The notes under the pieces are model-generated. The model ran no database searches, was not told where the DNA came from, and worked only from the letters and a program-made list of their open reading frames with translations. Both the position numbers and the translations under genes were made by a program. This document shows, in pieces, positions 23,599 through 32,041 of a DNA stretch of 46,835 nucleotides. Position 1 is the stretch's first letter. Every line of letters begins with the position of its first letter. The stretch comes from a virus: positions 1-46,835 of the IMG/VR virus record IMGVR_UViG_3300032284_000545, one strand, 5' to 3'.

Positions 23599-24705
23599 AT
23601 GTTTGCTTTTGAACAGCTTAAATCCATACACGTAGAAATTACCAATCTTTGTCAGGCAAGTTGCCCTATGTGCGCCCGTAACTACCATGGCGGTAAAGAT
23701 AATCCTCTCTTGATAAAAAGTTCCTGGACCTTAGATGAATTTAAAACTATATTCAATCAAGATGTACTTGATACGATCAATCACGTATACTTCTGTGGTA
23801 ATTTTGGTGATCCTATACTTAATAATGATCTAATACCAATGTGTCAATATCTCAATGATCAGAAGTCTACTCTTACCGTACACATACATACCAATGGTGG
23901 TGCTAGAAAAACCGATTGGTGGCAAAAACTAGCACAGGTATTGCCTAAGAATCATTGTGTGCTGTTTGGCATAGATGGGTTAGAAGATACGCATCATTTG
24001 TATCGTGTAGGAACTACATACAATAATGTTATTGCTAATGCCAAGGCATTCATTGACGCAGGCGGTATTGCTGAATGGGTATTTATTAAATTTAAACACA
24101 ATGAACATCAAGAACAGGAAGCTAGAAACAGAGCCGTTAAACTTGGATTTAAAACATTTATGTTAAAGAACAGCTCTAGATTTTTAGGTGAGCCAAAGTA
24201 TCGTGTATTAGACAAAGCCGGTGAAGTAACACATTATTTAGAACCGCCTAGCGATAATGTAATTAGGTTTATTAGCAAGGATATGATTAAAGATTATCGA
24301 AATACTATATTACCATTGACTGTTAAATGTCATGTATTAGATCTTAAAGAAATCTATATCGATGCACATAAAAATATATTTCCTTGCTGTTTCATCGCTA
24401 GCATGCCATATACTGAATATGATTCAGATAATATAACTTTAGATATTAGGTCTGAGATAAAGAATCAATCTGATAGTTTAATATCTGATCTAGGGGGCTT
24501 AGATAATTTAGATGCAGTAACTAAAGGAATTAAGAATGTTGTTAATTCTACGCAATGGCAAACTGTTTGGCAACCTTATTGGGATCAAAAAAAACTATTG
24601 ATATGTGCTAGGACCTGTGGAGTTAAAGACGATATGTCTAAACCTAAAGATCAATTTTTAAAACGCGACCAACTTAAGAATAATCAATTTGAAAATCATC
24701 TGTAG
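23599..24705 (+). CDS. Radical SAM protein with C-terminal SPASM-like cysteines
   Basis: 368 aa. EITNLCQASCPMCARN gives Cys18, Cys22 and Cys25 for the SAM cluster, GNFGDPILNNDL takes the place of the GGE motif, and HTNGG marks the fourth strand. Further cysteines in KCHVLDLKEIYID, FPCCF and CARTCG suggest an auxiliary cluster. SPASM-type relatives act on peptides or small molecules. GAGAG at 23583-23587 is the likely ribosome binding site. The gene overlaps the convergent oxygenase gene by 32 bases. Confidence 0.83.
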   Translation: MFAFEQLKSIHVEITNLCQASCPMCARNYHGGKDNPLLIKSSWTLDEFKTIFNQDVLDTINHVYFCGNFGDPILNNDLIPMCQYLNDQKSTLTVHIHTNGGARKTDWWQKLAQVLPKNHCVLFGIDGLEDTHHLYRVGTTYNNVIANAKAFIDAGGIAEWVFIKFKHNEHQEQEARNRAVKLGFKTFMLKNSSRFLGEPKYRVLDKAGEVTHYLEPPSDNVIRFISKDMIKDYRNTILPLTVKCHVLDLKEIYIDAHKNIFPCCFIASMPYTEYDSDNITLDIRSEIKNQSDSLISDLGGLDNLDAVTKGIKNVVNSTQWQTVWQPYWDQKKLLICARTCGVKDDMSKPKDQFLKRDQLKNNQFENHL

Positions 24706-25342
24706 TAATACGGTTAAGTTCTTCTACATATACCTCTGACAGATTAAAAGACACAGTTTCACCTATAAAATTAAACTTATCGAGTGCACCTTGTTTATTT
24801 TTTTGATTTAACCAAGGGCTGATGATATTGTCAAATTTAAATCTATAATCAGTCTGGAAATGCGACGGTGTGATAGTTATTGATATTCTATCGTCGACCC
24901 TACCGCGGACTAATAAATGACGCACAACCAATTGTAGTCGATCAATTGATCCAAGATTAATGGCTGAATGTATGATGCTAGCATCCATATCATACCACTG
25001 TCCGTCGGCTGTAACTGAATGCATGGTTCTAGAATTAACCTCAATCAAAAAAGAATTAGTACCTGAAAGATTTAAATGCCAACGGTCATCTATGTCTGCG
25101 TGAGCCAAATAAGTTTCACCTGGCGCTAATTTGATTATACGTGCTTCACCTTTGTTTTCTGGTAAGGATTCATATAATTCTTCCCATATGGTATTGCGGA
25201 ATTCTGACTTAAGGTGCCAAGTATCATAAAAGAAATCCCCACTAGACTCATTTAGACTATAGCGTGATTCGACAGCAGGTAGATTATCTAAGGCTTGCTG
25301 TATTTGTTGCAATGATACTGCATAATTGGTTTTAACTAACAT
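24674..25342 (-). CDS. Aspartyl/asparaginyl beta-hydroxylase-like oxygenase
   Basis: 222 aa. LAHADIDDRWHLNL gives His81, Asp83 and a conserved Arg, IIHSAINLGSIDRLQLVVR gives His125 and the 2-oxoglutarate-binding Arg135. This is the clearest AspH-type pattern in the window. A 75-residue extension follows the core. Cytosolic. The ATG is five bases after an exact late-promoter octamer, so a leaderless transcript is possible. It faces the radical SAM gene at 23599 tail to tail with 32 bases shared. Confidence 0.76.
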   Translation of the reverse strand: MLVKTNYAVSLQQIQQALDNLPAVESRYSLNESSGDFFYDTWHLKSEFRNTIWEELYESLPENKGEARIIKLAPGETYLAHADIDDRWHLNLSGTNSFLIEVNSRTMHSVTADGQWYDMDASIIHSAINLGSIDRLQLVVRHLLVRGRVDDRISITITPSHFQTDYRFKFDNIISPWLNQKNKQGALDKFNFIGETVSFNLSEVYVEELNRITTDDFQIDYS

Positions 25343-25347
25343 AGAAA

Positions 25348-25355
25348 TATTTATA
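25348..25355 (-). promoter_or_regulatory. Exact T4-type late promoter octamer TATAAATA five bases before an ATG
   Basis: On the minus strand TATAAATA ends five bases before the ATG at 25342, the same spacing as at 15296, 21028 and 35131. The predicted start site coincides with the start codon. The plus-strand side of this 42-base gap also has a TATAAT at 25376-25381 close to the ATG at 25385. Confidence 0.5.
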
Positions 25356-25384
25356 TGCTACTATTATTGTGTAAATATAATTAA

Positions 25385-26131
25385 ATGAACGACTATCACA
25401 CACTAATGCAAAATATCGACGGAGTAGATATTCCGTTTTCATCAGATTGGACCAAAATCTCTGTAAGTATCAGTGGCGGCGCCGATAGTGCTCTGCTGGC
25501 TTATTTGTTATGTCAACTCGTCACTCAAAAAGATTTTGAATTGCACGTAATTAGTCATACTCGCATGTGGAAAACACGCCCTTGGCAAGGCCATGACAGT
25601 TTGAATGTTTATCACTATTTGGTCAAGCATTTTCCTAATATCAAATTTAAACGCCACACTAACTTTATTGCCCCAGAACTTGAACACGGTAATATTGGTG
25701 CTAGCCTAACTGACGAATATGGTAAACAAGTCAGCGGCGATAATATAGAACAACGAGCATTTGCTGAATATATATGTCACCACTATGATATTGATGCTTA
25801 TTATAATGCAGTTACCCGTAATCCAAAAGATGTAGACTTTGCTGGTATGCCTAGTAGAGATATCGACCCGAATAAAGATAACGAGCATCTAGCGGTCATG
25901 GAACATATGAATAGACTCGCGTGCCACCCTTTGCGTTTTGTGATGAAAGACTGGGTGATAAAACAATATCGCAGATTAAACATTTTAGATCTACTTAAAC
26001 TTACTAGAAGTTGTGAAGGTGAGTTTTTACATATAACCTATAAAAATTATATTCCTGGGCAAAGTGTACCTCTTTGCAATGAATGTTTTTGGTGCAAAGA
26101 AAGGTCATGGGCTATTGAACATTCAAAGTAA
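25385..26131 (+). CDS. PP-loop ATP pyrophosphatase, QueC-like zinc motif
   Basis: 248 aa. SGGADS at 30-35 is the PP-loop that activates a substrate by adenylation. Near the end, Cys208 and the cluster CNECFWC (Cys229, Cys232, Cys235) resemble the zinc site of QueC (7-cyano-7-deazaguanine synthase), but the first spacing is longer than in QueC. Other PP-loop families (thiolation or amide synthesis) remain possible. No FolE or QueD is seen in the window, so deazaguanine synthesis from GTP is not supported here. It overlaps the radical SAM gene downstream by 17 bases. Confidence 0.72.
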   Translation: MNDYHTLMQNIDGVDIPFSSDWTKISVSISGGADSALLAYLLCQLVTQKDFELHVISHTRMWKTRPWQGHDSLNVYHYLVKHFPNIKFKRHTNFIAPELEHGNIGASLTDEYGKQVSGDNIEQRAFAEYICHHYDIDAYYNAVTRNPKDVDFAGMPSRDIDPNKDNEHLAVMEHMNRLACHPLRFVMKDWVIKQYRRLNILDLLKLTRSCEGEFLHITYKNYIPGQSVPLCNECFWCKERSWAIEHSK

Positions 26132-27392
26132 AACATTCTGCTTACATCCTTTTACAGGATTAGCCACTAGAGAAGACGGTGCTATCAAAGCCTGCTGTCG
26201 TAGCCATCCGATCGGCTTCATCGATAAAGATAATTTAGAAACTATCTGGAACAACGATGCTATTAAACGTATGCGTCAGCAAGTTTTAAATAATGAACGA
26301 CCACCAGAATGCGAACCTTGTTTTGCATTAGAGGATCAGGGTGTAGAAAGTCTGCGCCAACGACATATAGCTGGCAAGATTCCAGAAGCACGCATTAACT
26401 TATATCCTAATGCATTAGATAGTTTAGGTAAAGATTATTCAATGCCATTTGAAATAGCCACAATGGAATTAAAATTAAATAATCTATGTAATCTTAAATG
26501 TCGCATGTGTCATCCTGCCGACAGTACCAGTTGGAATGATTGGAATCAGATTGAAGAGTTTTATGCCAAAGAAGATAATATCATATACAAATTAGTGAAA
26601 GATTTAAATTTAAAAGAAATTCCATTCTTAGATAAATTCCAAGACAACCCAATTTGGTGGAATAGTTTAGAAAAGCTATTACCTTACTTCCGTCGTGTAG
26701 AATTTGCAGGTGGCGAACCACTCATGGATCCACAGCATTATCGTATATTAGACATGTTAAAACCCTACGGTAAGAATATAGAAATTAAGTATGCTACCAA
26801 TGGCACCACATTGGGAATAAAAGGAGGACGCACAGTCCATGACTATTGGCCACATTTTAAATCAGTTGCCGTTAACGTCTCTCTTGACGGCATTGGTGAT
26901 GTTTATGAGTACATACGCGGTAACAGTGAGTGGAACAAAGTTGTTGAAAATATTAAAGAAATCCAAACGATACCTAACGTCAGACGAGTAGTCGGAGCAG
27001 TCACAGTACAAGTTAGTAACATATTACAATTAGATAAGATTATTGAATATTTTTTAAATGATCTTGGCATCATATTTCATACACATCGAGTAAGTTATCC
27101 AAAATTACTTTCGGCACAGGTATTACCTAAAGAATTAAAAAGTTTGGCCATCAAAAGATTATTGAATGCTAAAGACCGTATAAAGAAATATAAGATGGTA
27201 CAGTTACACCCTGAATTGTTTGATTACACTATTGCACAGATTGATGACAATATCAATTATCTAATGTTTAAAGATCAAAGCGAGAAATGGGTTGACTGCG
27301 TAGAGTTTAATCATAGATTAGATGCCAGCAGAAAACAATCTAAATTTGAAGAAATAACTCCGGAGTTTGCGGCCTATGTACAAGGTAAGTAG
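26115..27392 (+). CDS. Radical SAM protein with N-terminal twitch/SPASM-like domain
   Basis: Start is uncertain: TTG at 26115 is preferred (AAAGG about ten bases before, compact N-terminus); ATG at 26079 and GTG at 26064 are alternatives. From 26115, 425 aa. Auxiliary-type cysteines are Cys9 (TFCLHPF), Cys27-Cys28 (KACCRSHP), Cys66 and Cys69 (CEPCFALED), followed by the radical SAM motif CNLKCRMC (Cys125, Cys129, Cys132) and FAGGEPLMD. Architecture matches the 29227 and 17230 proteins. Coupled to the PP-loop gene, suggesting consecutive steps. Substrate unknown. Confidence 0.83.
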   Translation: MNIQSKTFCLHPFTGLATREDGAIKACCRSHPIGFIDKDNLETIWNNDAIKRMRQQVLNNERPPECEPCFALEDQGVESLRQRHIAGKIPEARINLYPNALDSLGKDYSMPFEIATMELKLNNLCNLKCRMCHPADSTSWNDWNQIEEFYAKEDNIIYKLVKDLNLKEIPFLDKFQDNPIWWNSLEKLLPYFRRVEFAGGEPLMDPQHYRILDMLKPYGKNIEIKYATNGTTLGIKGGRTVHDYWPHFKSVAVNVSLDGIGDVYEYIRGNSEWNKVVENIKEIQTIPNVRRVVGAVTVQVSNILQLDKIIEYFLNDLGIIFHTHRVSYPKLLSAQVLPKELKSLAIKRLLNAKDRIKKYKMVQLHPELFDYTIAQIDDNINYLMFKDQSEKWVDCVEFNHRLDASRKQSKFEEITPEFAAYVQGK

Positions 27393-28272
27393 TCGCTGGT
27401 CGCACCAAGATTCTATTAAAATAGAATGGAACATTGGTAAACGTTGTAATTATGACTGTAGCTATTGCCCCAACAGCATACATGATAATTCTAGTCCACA
27501 CGCAGATATAGAATTACTCAAATCAACTGTAGATAAAATAATTGCGTTAAATAAACCCGTCAGATTAAGTTTTACCGGTGGCGAACCTTGTGTACATCCT
27601 AAGTTTAAAGAATTGATTGATTATTGTAAGCATGTTGGCATTAAATGGATCAATGTAACTACCAATGGTACACTACCAATTAAATTCTATACTAGCTTAT
27701 CCATTGATCACCTAATCTTTAGTCTACACTTTGAACATGATTATCTACGTGTTATGGACACCATTGAACACGTTAGTCAAGAAGCGGTATATCAGGTAAT
27801 GGTACACGTAATTGCACATCATGACTATATGTCTCCCGTCAAACAAGTGGTACAAGAGTTAATACAATATGATATCGCTCATGCAGTACGTAGAATAAGA
27901 TGGACTGAGAATGATCATAATATATTTGATGACCTTAGATACAACGGTGATGATCTTTCTTGGCTATTAAAATATAATGCTACTGTGCAGCCTAATTGTG
28001 TCATCGACGAAGATAGAGACCAAATATATCATTCTAACGACATTATTAAACTACACAAGAATCAATTTAAAGATTGGTCGTGCAATGCCGGAATAGAAAG
28101 TCTTATGATCAATTGGGACGGTGAAGTCCATCGTGCTACTTGTAGAGTAGGCGGTAGTTTAGGTAATATCTACACAGATACATTTAATCAACCAATGGAG
28201 CCTATTAAGTGTACACGAGACTGGTGTACTTGCAGTGCAGATATACCGTTAACTAAGATAAAGACTTTGTAA
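27376..28272 (+). CDS. Compact radical SAM protein with C-terminal cysteine motif
   Basis: ATG at 27376 with GGAG at 27362-27365. 298 aa. KRCNYDCSYCPNS supplies Cys24, Cys28 and Cys31; LSFTGGEPCVHP is the GGE motif; TTNGT marks the SAM-binding region. The C-terminus has DWSCNAGIESLMINWDGE, ATCR and CTRDWCTCSAD, probably binding an extra cluster. Shares this C-terminal pattern with 28253-29230 and 34124-35089. Overlaps the preceding gene by 17 bases and the convergent gene by 20 bases. Confidence 0.83.
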   Translation: MYKVSSRWSHQDSIKIEWNIGKRCNYDCSYCPNSIHDNSSPHADIELLKSTVDKIIALNKPVRLSFTGGEPCVHPKFKELIDYCKHVGIKWINVTTNGTLPIKFYTSLSIDHLIFSLHFEHDYLRVMDTIEHVSQEAVYQVMVHVIAHHDYMSPVKQVVQELIQYDIAHAVRRIRWTENDHNIFDDLRYNGDDLSWLLKYNATVQPNCVIDEDRDQIYHSNDIIKLHKNQFKDWSCNAGIESLMINWDGEVHRATCRVGGSLGNIYTDTFNQPMEPIKCTRDWCTCSADIPLTKIKTL

Positions 28273-29230
28273 CATGAGTGTCCGGACTACATGAACAAAG
28301 ATTTCTCGGGCAAGATAAAACTTTTAATTCTATATTATCAGGGAATGAATCCTGGAATATATTAAATAGTATATCAATTATTTCTTCGAGGCAGCTACCT
28401 TTAATACTACCATCAGATCCAATAACAATAGTATCAAATCCAACACGGCAGTTCCAACCTTTAAAGTTATTCCACTTATTAACTATGATACTTTGTGATT
28501 GTGCTAATTGTATACTAGAGTCATCAAACATCACTATACTGTCATACAACCTAAGAGTGTCTAATCGTTTTAACAACCAATCACTGCTAGGTAATCTTTT
28601 TATGGTGTCGCCCAGATAGACTAATTGCTCATTGGTGTAAGTATCCATTCCTATACCAGGAATATCAACTATTGGTTTTGCTTCAACGAACCAAGGCTGT
28701 GAACTAGTAAGCATGGTATTGATTAGATTTACACACTTATCCCATGCTCTGTTATCCATAACGCAGAACCCAGTGACTTTTACACCCAATTCAAATAGTC
28801 TATCTGCAACAGCATTATAATGATCGATATCTACAAACTCATGATGGCAACTTAATACAACATCATCAAAGTACTGACTATTTTCTTCCCACCAACGCAG
28901 AGTGCGTGATCCATTTGATACTAATATAATAGTAACATCGTGCGATTCTTTTAATTCTTTGCAGAACTGTTCTAAGTGTGGCCAAAGTGTTGGTTCACCC
29001 CCACCAGAGATAGTCAATTGAAATTTAGTTTTATTATACTTGTTAGTATAAAAATCAAACATCTTTCTGAAATTAACAACAACTGTATCAATATTCTTAG
29101 GATATCTAAACTTACCCTCATGCGACCCAGGGAAGCAATATGAGCAATCATAATTGCAGATGTCGGTGGGGAAGAATCTAACTTGTAGCAAGTCTGTAGA
29201 GTTTGTTGATATTATTTTAATTGGAATCAT
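28253..29230 (-). CDS. Compact radical SAM protein with C-terminal cysteine motif
   Basis: 325 aa. DICNYDCSYCFPG gives Cys25, Cys29 and Cys32, TISGGGEPTLWP is the SAM-binding GGE region and VSNGSRTL follows. The C-terminus repeats the pattern W-x-C-R-x-G (GWNCRVGFDTI) with GSCLEE and CPRNLCSCSPD, as in the adjacent 27376 gene on the other strand. The two therefore are inverted paralogues meeting tail to tail. ATGA overlap with the 29227 radical SAM gene makes two radical SAM proteins in one unit. Confidence 0.83.
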   Translation of the reverse strand: MIPIKIISTNSTDLLQVRFFPTDICNYDCSYCFPGSHEGKFRYPKNIDTVVVNFRKMFDFYTNKYNKTKFQLTISGGGEPTLWPHLEQFCKELKESHDVTIILVSNGSRTLRWWEENSQYFDDVVLSCHHEFVDIDHYNAVADRLFELGVKVTGFCVMDNRAWDKCVNLINTMLTSSQPWFVEAKPIVDIPGIGMDTYTNEQLVYLGDTIKRLPSSDWLLKRLDTLRLYDSIVMFDDSSIQLAQSQSIIVNKWNNFKGWNCRVGFDTIVIGSDGSIKGSCLEEIIDILFNIFQDSFPDNIELKVLSCPRNLCSCSPDTHVTKSLS

Positions 29231-30633
29231 AATTCTCTTAGCTCTGGAAAAGTTTCAACAAAACTATTGGATCTTATGCTATCTAAATTTTCTATATACT
29301 CTTTAAATGCTAGTAGCTCATCAGATTGATCTTTAGCATCCATAAAATCTAATATCGCCTGCCATCGAGGCCACCCGTATGGATTATTCTTCCAGAAATC
29401 TTCGTCTTGTCTATAATTTTCATGCAACCAATTAGAAAACTCAGCAAAAATTTTATGTACTTGAATCTTATCAGCAGCTGGCAAGCATCGAATACTTAAG
29501 AATGTTGGAATATATAAAAGATGCATGTTAAGTATGCCACCGCCTGCCTGTACTCCATCGGTGATATTACCAAAATTAATCTTTTTAAAGTTCTGAGTGA
29601 TCTTCCATTTAGCTAATTCTGGTAAATGTTTGATGTTAAGTATCTGGATAGCTGTAGCAATACTAACTTCTATATTGTCCGGAGTATTATCTAATTTGTG
29701 CAAATTAGTAACAATAGTATTCCAATCACTAGGATATCTGATATAATGATTGCGCTCATCTACGGCATCAATACTAAACCCCACTTTAACTTTCTTAAAC
29801 TGTTTCCATAATTCAATAGTTTCGTCGTCTATTAATAAGCCATTGGTATTGTATCTAATCAGTATCTTATCGGCATATCCTTGACGTATGATTTCTTCAA
29901 GAAACCATCGATGTTCACGTATCATCAATGGTTCACCGCCAGCAAAGTAAACTTGTTTTAAGTTAGGGATCTGAGCATACATTTCTTTCCAAAAATCCGG
30001 ATTCTCGTGCCACTTGTTATTAAACCCTTGCTTATCCCAAGTCAGTTGGCTTATCAGATTCTGATGAGTTAGCAGAGGAAATATCTTTTTATGATCACCA
30101 ATCCATTGGCTTGAATCATGGGGACTACACATCACACACTTTAAATTACATGTATGCCCTAATCTAAGATCTAAATAAATTAACTCTTCTGGAATAGTAC
30201 CGTCTTCTTGTGTTTGTTTAACTAATTCTTCTATATCAATACCATCTTCTACCCAGGTGCCTGTTTCCCATATGCGTTTACTAGAAATACCTTGACCTTC
30301 TTCATTAAAACATTTAGTACAGCTCACCGGAATGTTACCTTCTAACATAGTATTACGTACTGAACGCATATATTCATTATTCCAGGCACTCATTGGAGTT
30401 TCACGCCCAAAATTTGCTGGGCGACCCGATTCGTTTTTAACCAGGCCTATTTCGTGATCCGTCCCAGCACCACTACTGTTACTATTGCAACATAGTCGCA
30501 TGTCACCATTGGGGCGTGTAGCAAAATGTATCCAAGGAAGGACACAAAACGTATCAGAATTAGTCAATGATTTTATTTTATGTTGCCACTGACCAATTTT
30601 ATTGGTATCTGGTTGTATCCAATATTTTTTCAA
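29227..30633 (-). CDS. Radical SAM protein with N-terminal twitch/SPASM-like domain
   Basis: Start codon is TTG at 30633, overlapping the upstream small gene's stop as TTGA. 468 aa, the longest of the four similar proteins. Cys30 (TFCVLPW), Cys48-Cys49 (RLCCNSN), Cys105 and Cys108 (CTKCFNEEGQG) form the N-terminal auxiliary set; CNLKCVMC (Cys162, Cys166, Cys169) is the SAM cluster; YFAGGEPLM follows. Downstream of two AspH-like oxygenases and a 54-aa protein, and coupled to a second radical SAM gene. Confidence 0.85.
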   Translation of the reverse strand: MKKYWIQPDTNKIGQWQHKIKSLTNSDTFCVLPWIHFATRPNGDMRLCCNSNSSGAGTDHEIGLVKNESGRPANFGRETPMSAWNNEYMRSVRNTMLEGNIPVSCTKCFNEEGQGISSKRIWETGTWVEDGIDIEELVKQTQEDGTIPEELIYLDLRLGHTCNLKCVMCSPHDSSQWIGDHKKIFPLLTHQNLISQLTWDKQGFNNKWHENPDFWKEMYAQIPNLKQVYFAGGEPLMIREHRWFLEEIIRQGYADKILIRYNTNGLLIDDETIELWKQFKKVKVGFSIDAVDERNHYIRYPSDWNTIVTNLHKLDNTPDNIEVSIATAIQILNIKHLPELAKWKITQNFKKINFGNITDGVQAGGGILNMHLLYIPTFLSIRCLPAADKIQVHKIFAEFSNWLHENYRQDEDFWKNNPYGWPRWQAILDFMDAKDQSDELLAFKEYIENLDSIRSNSFVETFPELREL

Positions 30634-30794
30634 GCAGGACAGTCCTTAAGAATATCAAAGATATTGTTACCTAATTGTTGTTCAACTAGATGTCTAGTCT
30701 CAGGATTTTCATAAATTGATAATAATAATTTGTACAACACTATATTCTGTTGTTGTATAACCATAAACTTTTCAAGATAAAATTCGTCTACCAT
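30630..30794 (-). CDS. Small protein of unknown function, 54 aa, next to radical SAM gene
   Basis: Reads ATG at 30794 to TGA at 30630-30632. It fills the gap between an oxygenase gene (5 bases upstream) and the radical SAM gene, which it overlaps as TTGA. The product is helical and Gln/Leu/Ile-rich (YLEKFMVIQQQNIVLYKLLL near the N-terminus) and ends DILKDCPA with a single Cys. No ribosome binding site is obvious. It could be an accessory protein or a substrate for the flanking enzymes; neither is shown. Confidence 0.5.
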   Translation of the reverse strand: MVDEFYLEKFMVIQQQNIVLYKLLLSIYENPETRHLVEQQLGNNIFDILKDCPA

Positions 30795-30799
30795 TTTGT

Positions 30800-31351
30800 T
30801 TACCATAAGTTAAAAATATATTTTGGAACTAATCCACAATTAGTTCCTGCATGCCAAGCCTTTCTTGAGTCCCACTGATAACTAGACCCTTGTGTTTGAT
30901 TATAAAGACATTCATTGTCAACAATAAAAATATGTCCAAATTCTGGAGCACCTATGTGACAATGGAATCTAACATAGTCCGGTTCTGTTGCTAGTTGTTC
31001 TTCATTATCTTGTACGTCCCAATGCATCGGTGCAAAATGCCCAGGATGTATGCGACTTATCCATGCAGTGTGTACTTTAGGAATTAGCTCTTTAAGATTA
31101 AATTCATTGATGAATTGATCAACAATGTCCGCATCAAAATTCTGTCCAGGGTAGAACATGTCCCATCCTACAGTGCCTCCTTGTGCTACTGTTTTGTATT
31201 CAGCATTGTTCCAGAGATTAACTACTTCCTTTAATCCGGGAATTGGATCTCCCTCCTTATGCTTGGGTCCAATCTCAGCAGGTGCTTGTGATTCTAAATC
31301 TCTAATCACAGTTGTCCAATCAATTTTGCTGTTTCCTAGATATTTAATCAT
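30800..31351 (-). CDS. AspH-like iron oxygenase, tandem copy 1
   Basis: 183 aa. APMHWDVQD gives His110 and Asp112, PEFGHIFIVDNE is the core strand region and AWHAGTNCG gives His167. Conserved WDMFYPGQNFD (63-73) precedes the core, as YYPGQHFD does in the upstream paralogue. It lies between that paralogue (ATGA overlap) and the 54-aa gene. No Arg exactly at the AspH position is certain; a basic residue follows in KYIF. Substrate unknown. Confidence 0.7.
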   Translation of the reverse strand: MIKYLGNSKIDWTTVIRDLESQAPAEIGPKHKEGDPIPGLKEVVNLWNNAEYKTVAQGGTVGWDMFYPGQNFDADIVDQFINEFNLKELIPKVHTAWISRIHPGHFAPMHWDVQDNEEQLATEPDYVRFHCHIGAPEFGHIFIVDNECLYNQTQGSSYQWDSRKAWHAGTNCGLVPKYIFNLW

Positions 31352-31911
31352 TTACGTCGAGCACCTAAAAAATGAAATAGATAATATGGTCTTACTCCGC
31401 AATTAGTACCAGCATGATAATTTTTGTATGAACTCCACTTGTGTACTGTGTGTTGCTCTACATTGTAAAAACATTCTTGATCTAAAATAAGGACGTGTCC
31501 AAATTGTGGTCTATCTATAAAACAAACATAACGAATTAACTCGTCACCTACAGCTATCCATTCTTCTTCTTTGTCCTCTACGTCCCAATGATACGGAACA
31601 TTACATCCAGGAAATACTTCACTAACAAATACACGTCTAGGATCAGCATTAACCAGATCAGAAAATTGTTCTTGTACCTTAATGTCAAAATGTTGTCCTG
31701 GATAATAGTCCCACCATTCAATATTTTTTAGATCATAATCAGCATCATTCCAAGTTTTAATAACCTGTTGGTATGATTTTAATAACGGACTGTCATCTAT
31801 TGCTGATGACCTATCTACAACCGATGTTACCGTGTTATGATCTCCTGACTTAGGTACTATGGCAGACAGTATAGTATCCCATTCAATTAATCCTTTTGTT
31901 GTTAATGACAT
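31348..31911 (-). CDS. AspH-like iron oxygenase, tandem copy 2
   Basis: The ATG at 31911 is preferred because the small gene upstream ends at 31925 and AGGA lies before it; an in-frame ATG at 31947 is an alternative. 187 aa. VPYHWDVED gives His108 and Asp110, PQFGHVLILDQE follows, and NYHAGTNCG gives His166. High similarity to the downstream tandem copy in the core shows gene duplication. Coupled by ATGA overlap. Confidence 0.7.
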   Translation of the reverse strand: MSLTTKGLIEWDTILSAIVPKSGDHNTVTSVVDRSSAIDDSPLLKSYQQVIKTWNDADYDLKNIEWWDYYPGQHFDIKVQEQFSDLVNADPRRVFVSEVFPGCNVPYHWDVEDKEEEWIAVGDELIRYVCFIDRPQFGHVLILDQECFYNVEQHTVHKWSSYKNYHAGTNCGVRPYYLFHFLGARRK

Positions 31912-31924
31912 TATTTTTTGTATC

Positions 31925-32041
31925 CTAAAAATTAGGATGACCTCCATCTACTAATATTTTGTCTATTATAGCAAACCAATTGATATCTGATGCAGTATTG
32001 CAGACGTATATGCTATCAACATCAGTTATAACATTAGTCAT
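31925..32041 (-). CDS. Very small putative protein, 38 aa
   Basis: ATG at 32041 to TAG at 31925-31927, overlapping the end of the upstream gene by eight bases and ending 13 bases before the next ATG. The reading MTNVITDVDSIYVCNTASDI and then NWFAIIDKILVDGG is of normal protein composition. It fills an otherwise empty gap and respects the overlap habit of this operon. There is no ribosome binding site stronger than in neighbours and no homology I can name. Confidence 0.4.
   Translation of the reverse strand: MTNVITDVDSIYVCNTASDINWFAIIDKILVDGGHPNF

Noticed and set aside
25385-29230. A 7-deazaguanine (preQ0) DNA-modification pathway
   Set aside because: Only a QueC-like PP-loop protein is present. 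The radical SAM proteins are too long and have extra cysteines for QueE, and FolE and QueD are missing from the window. Kept only as an open question.
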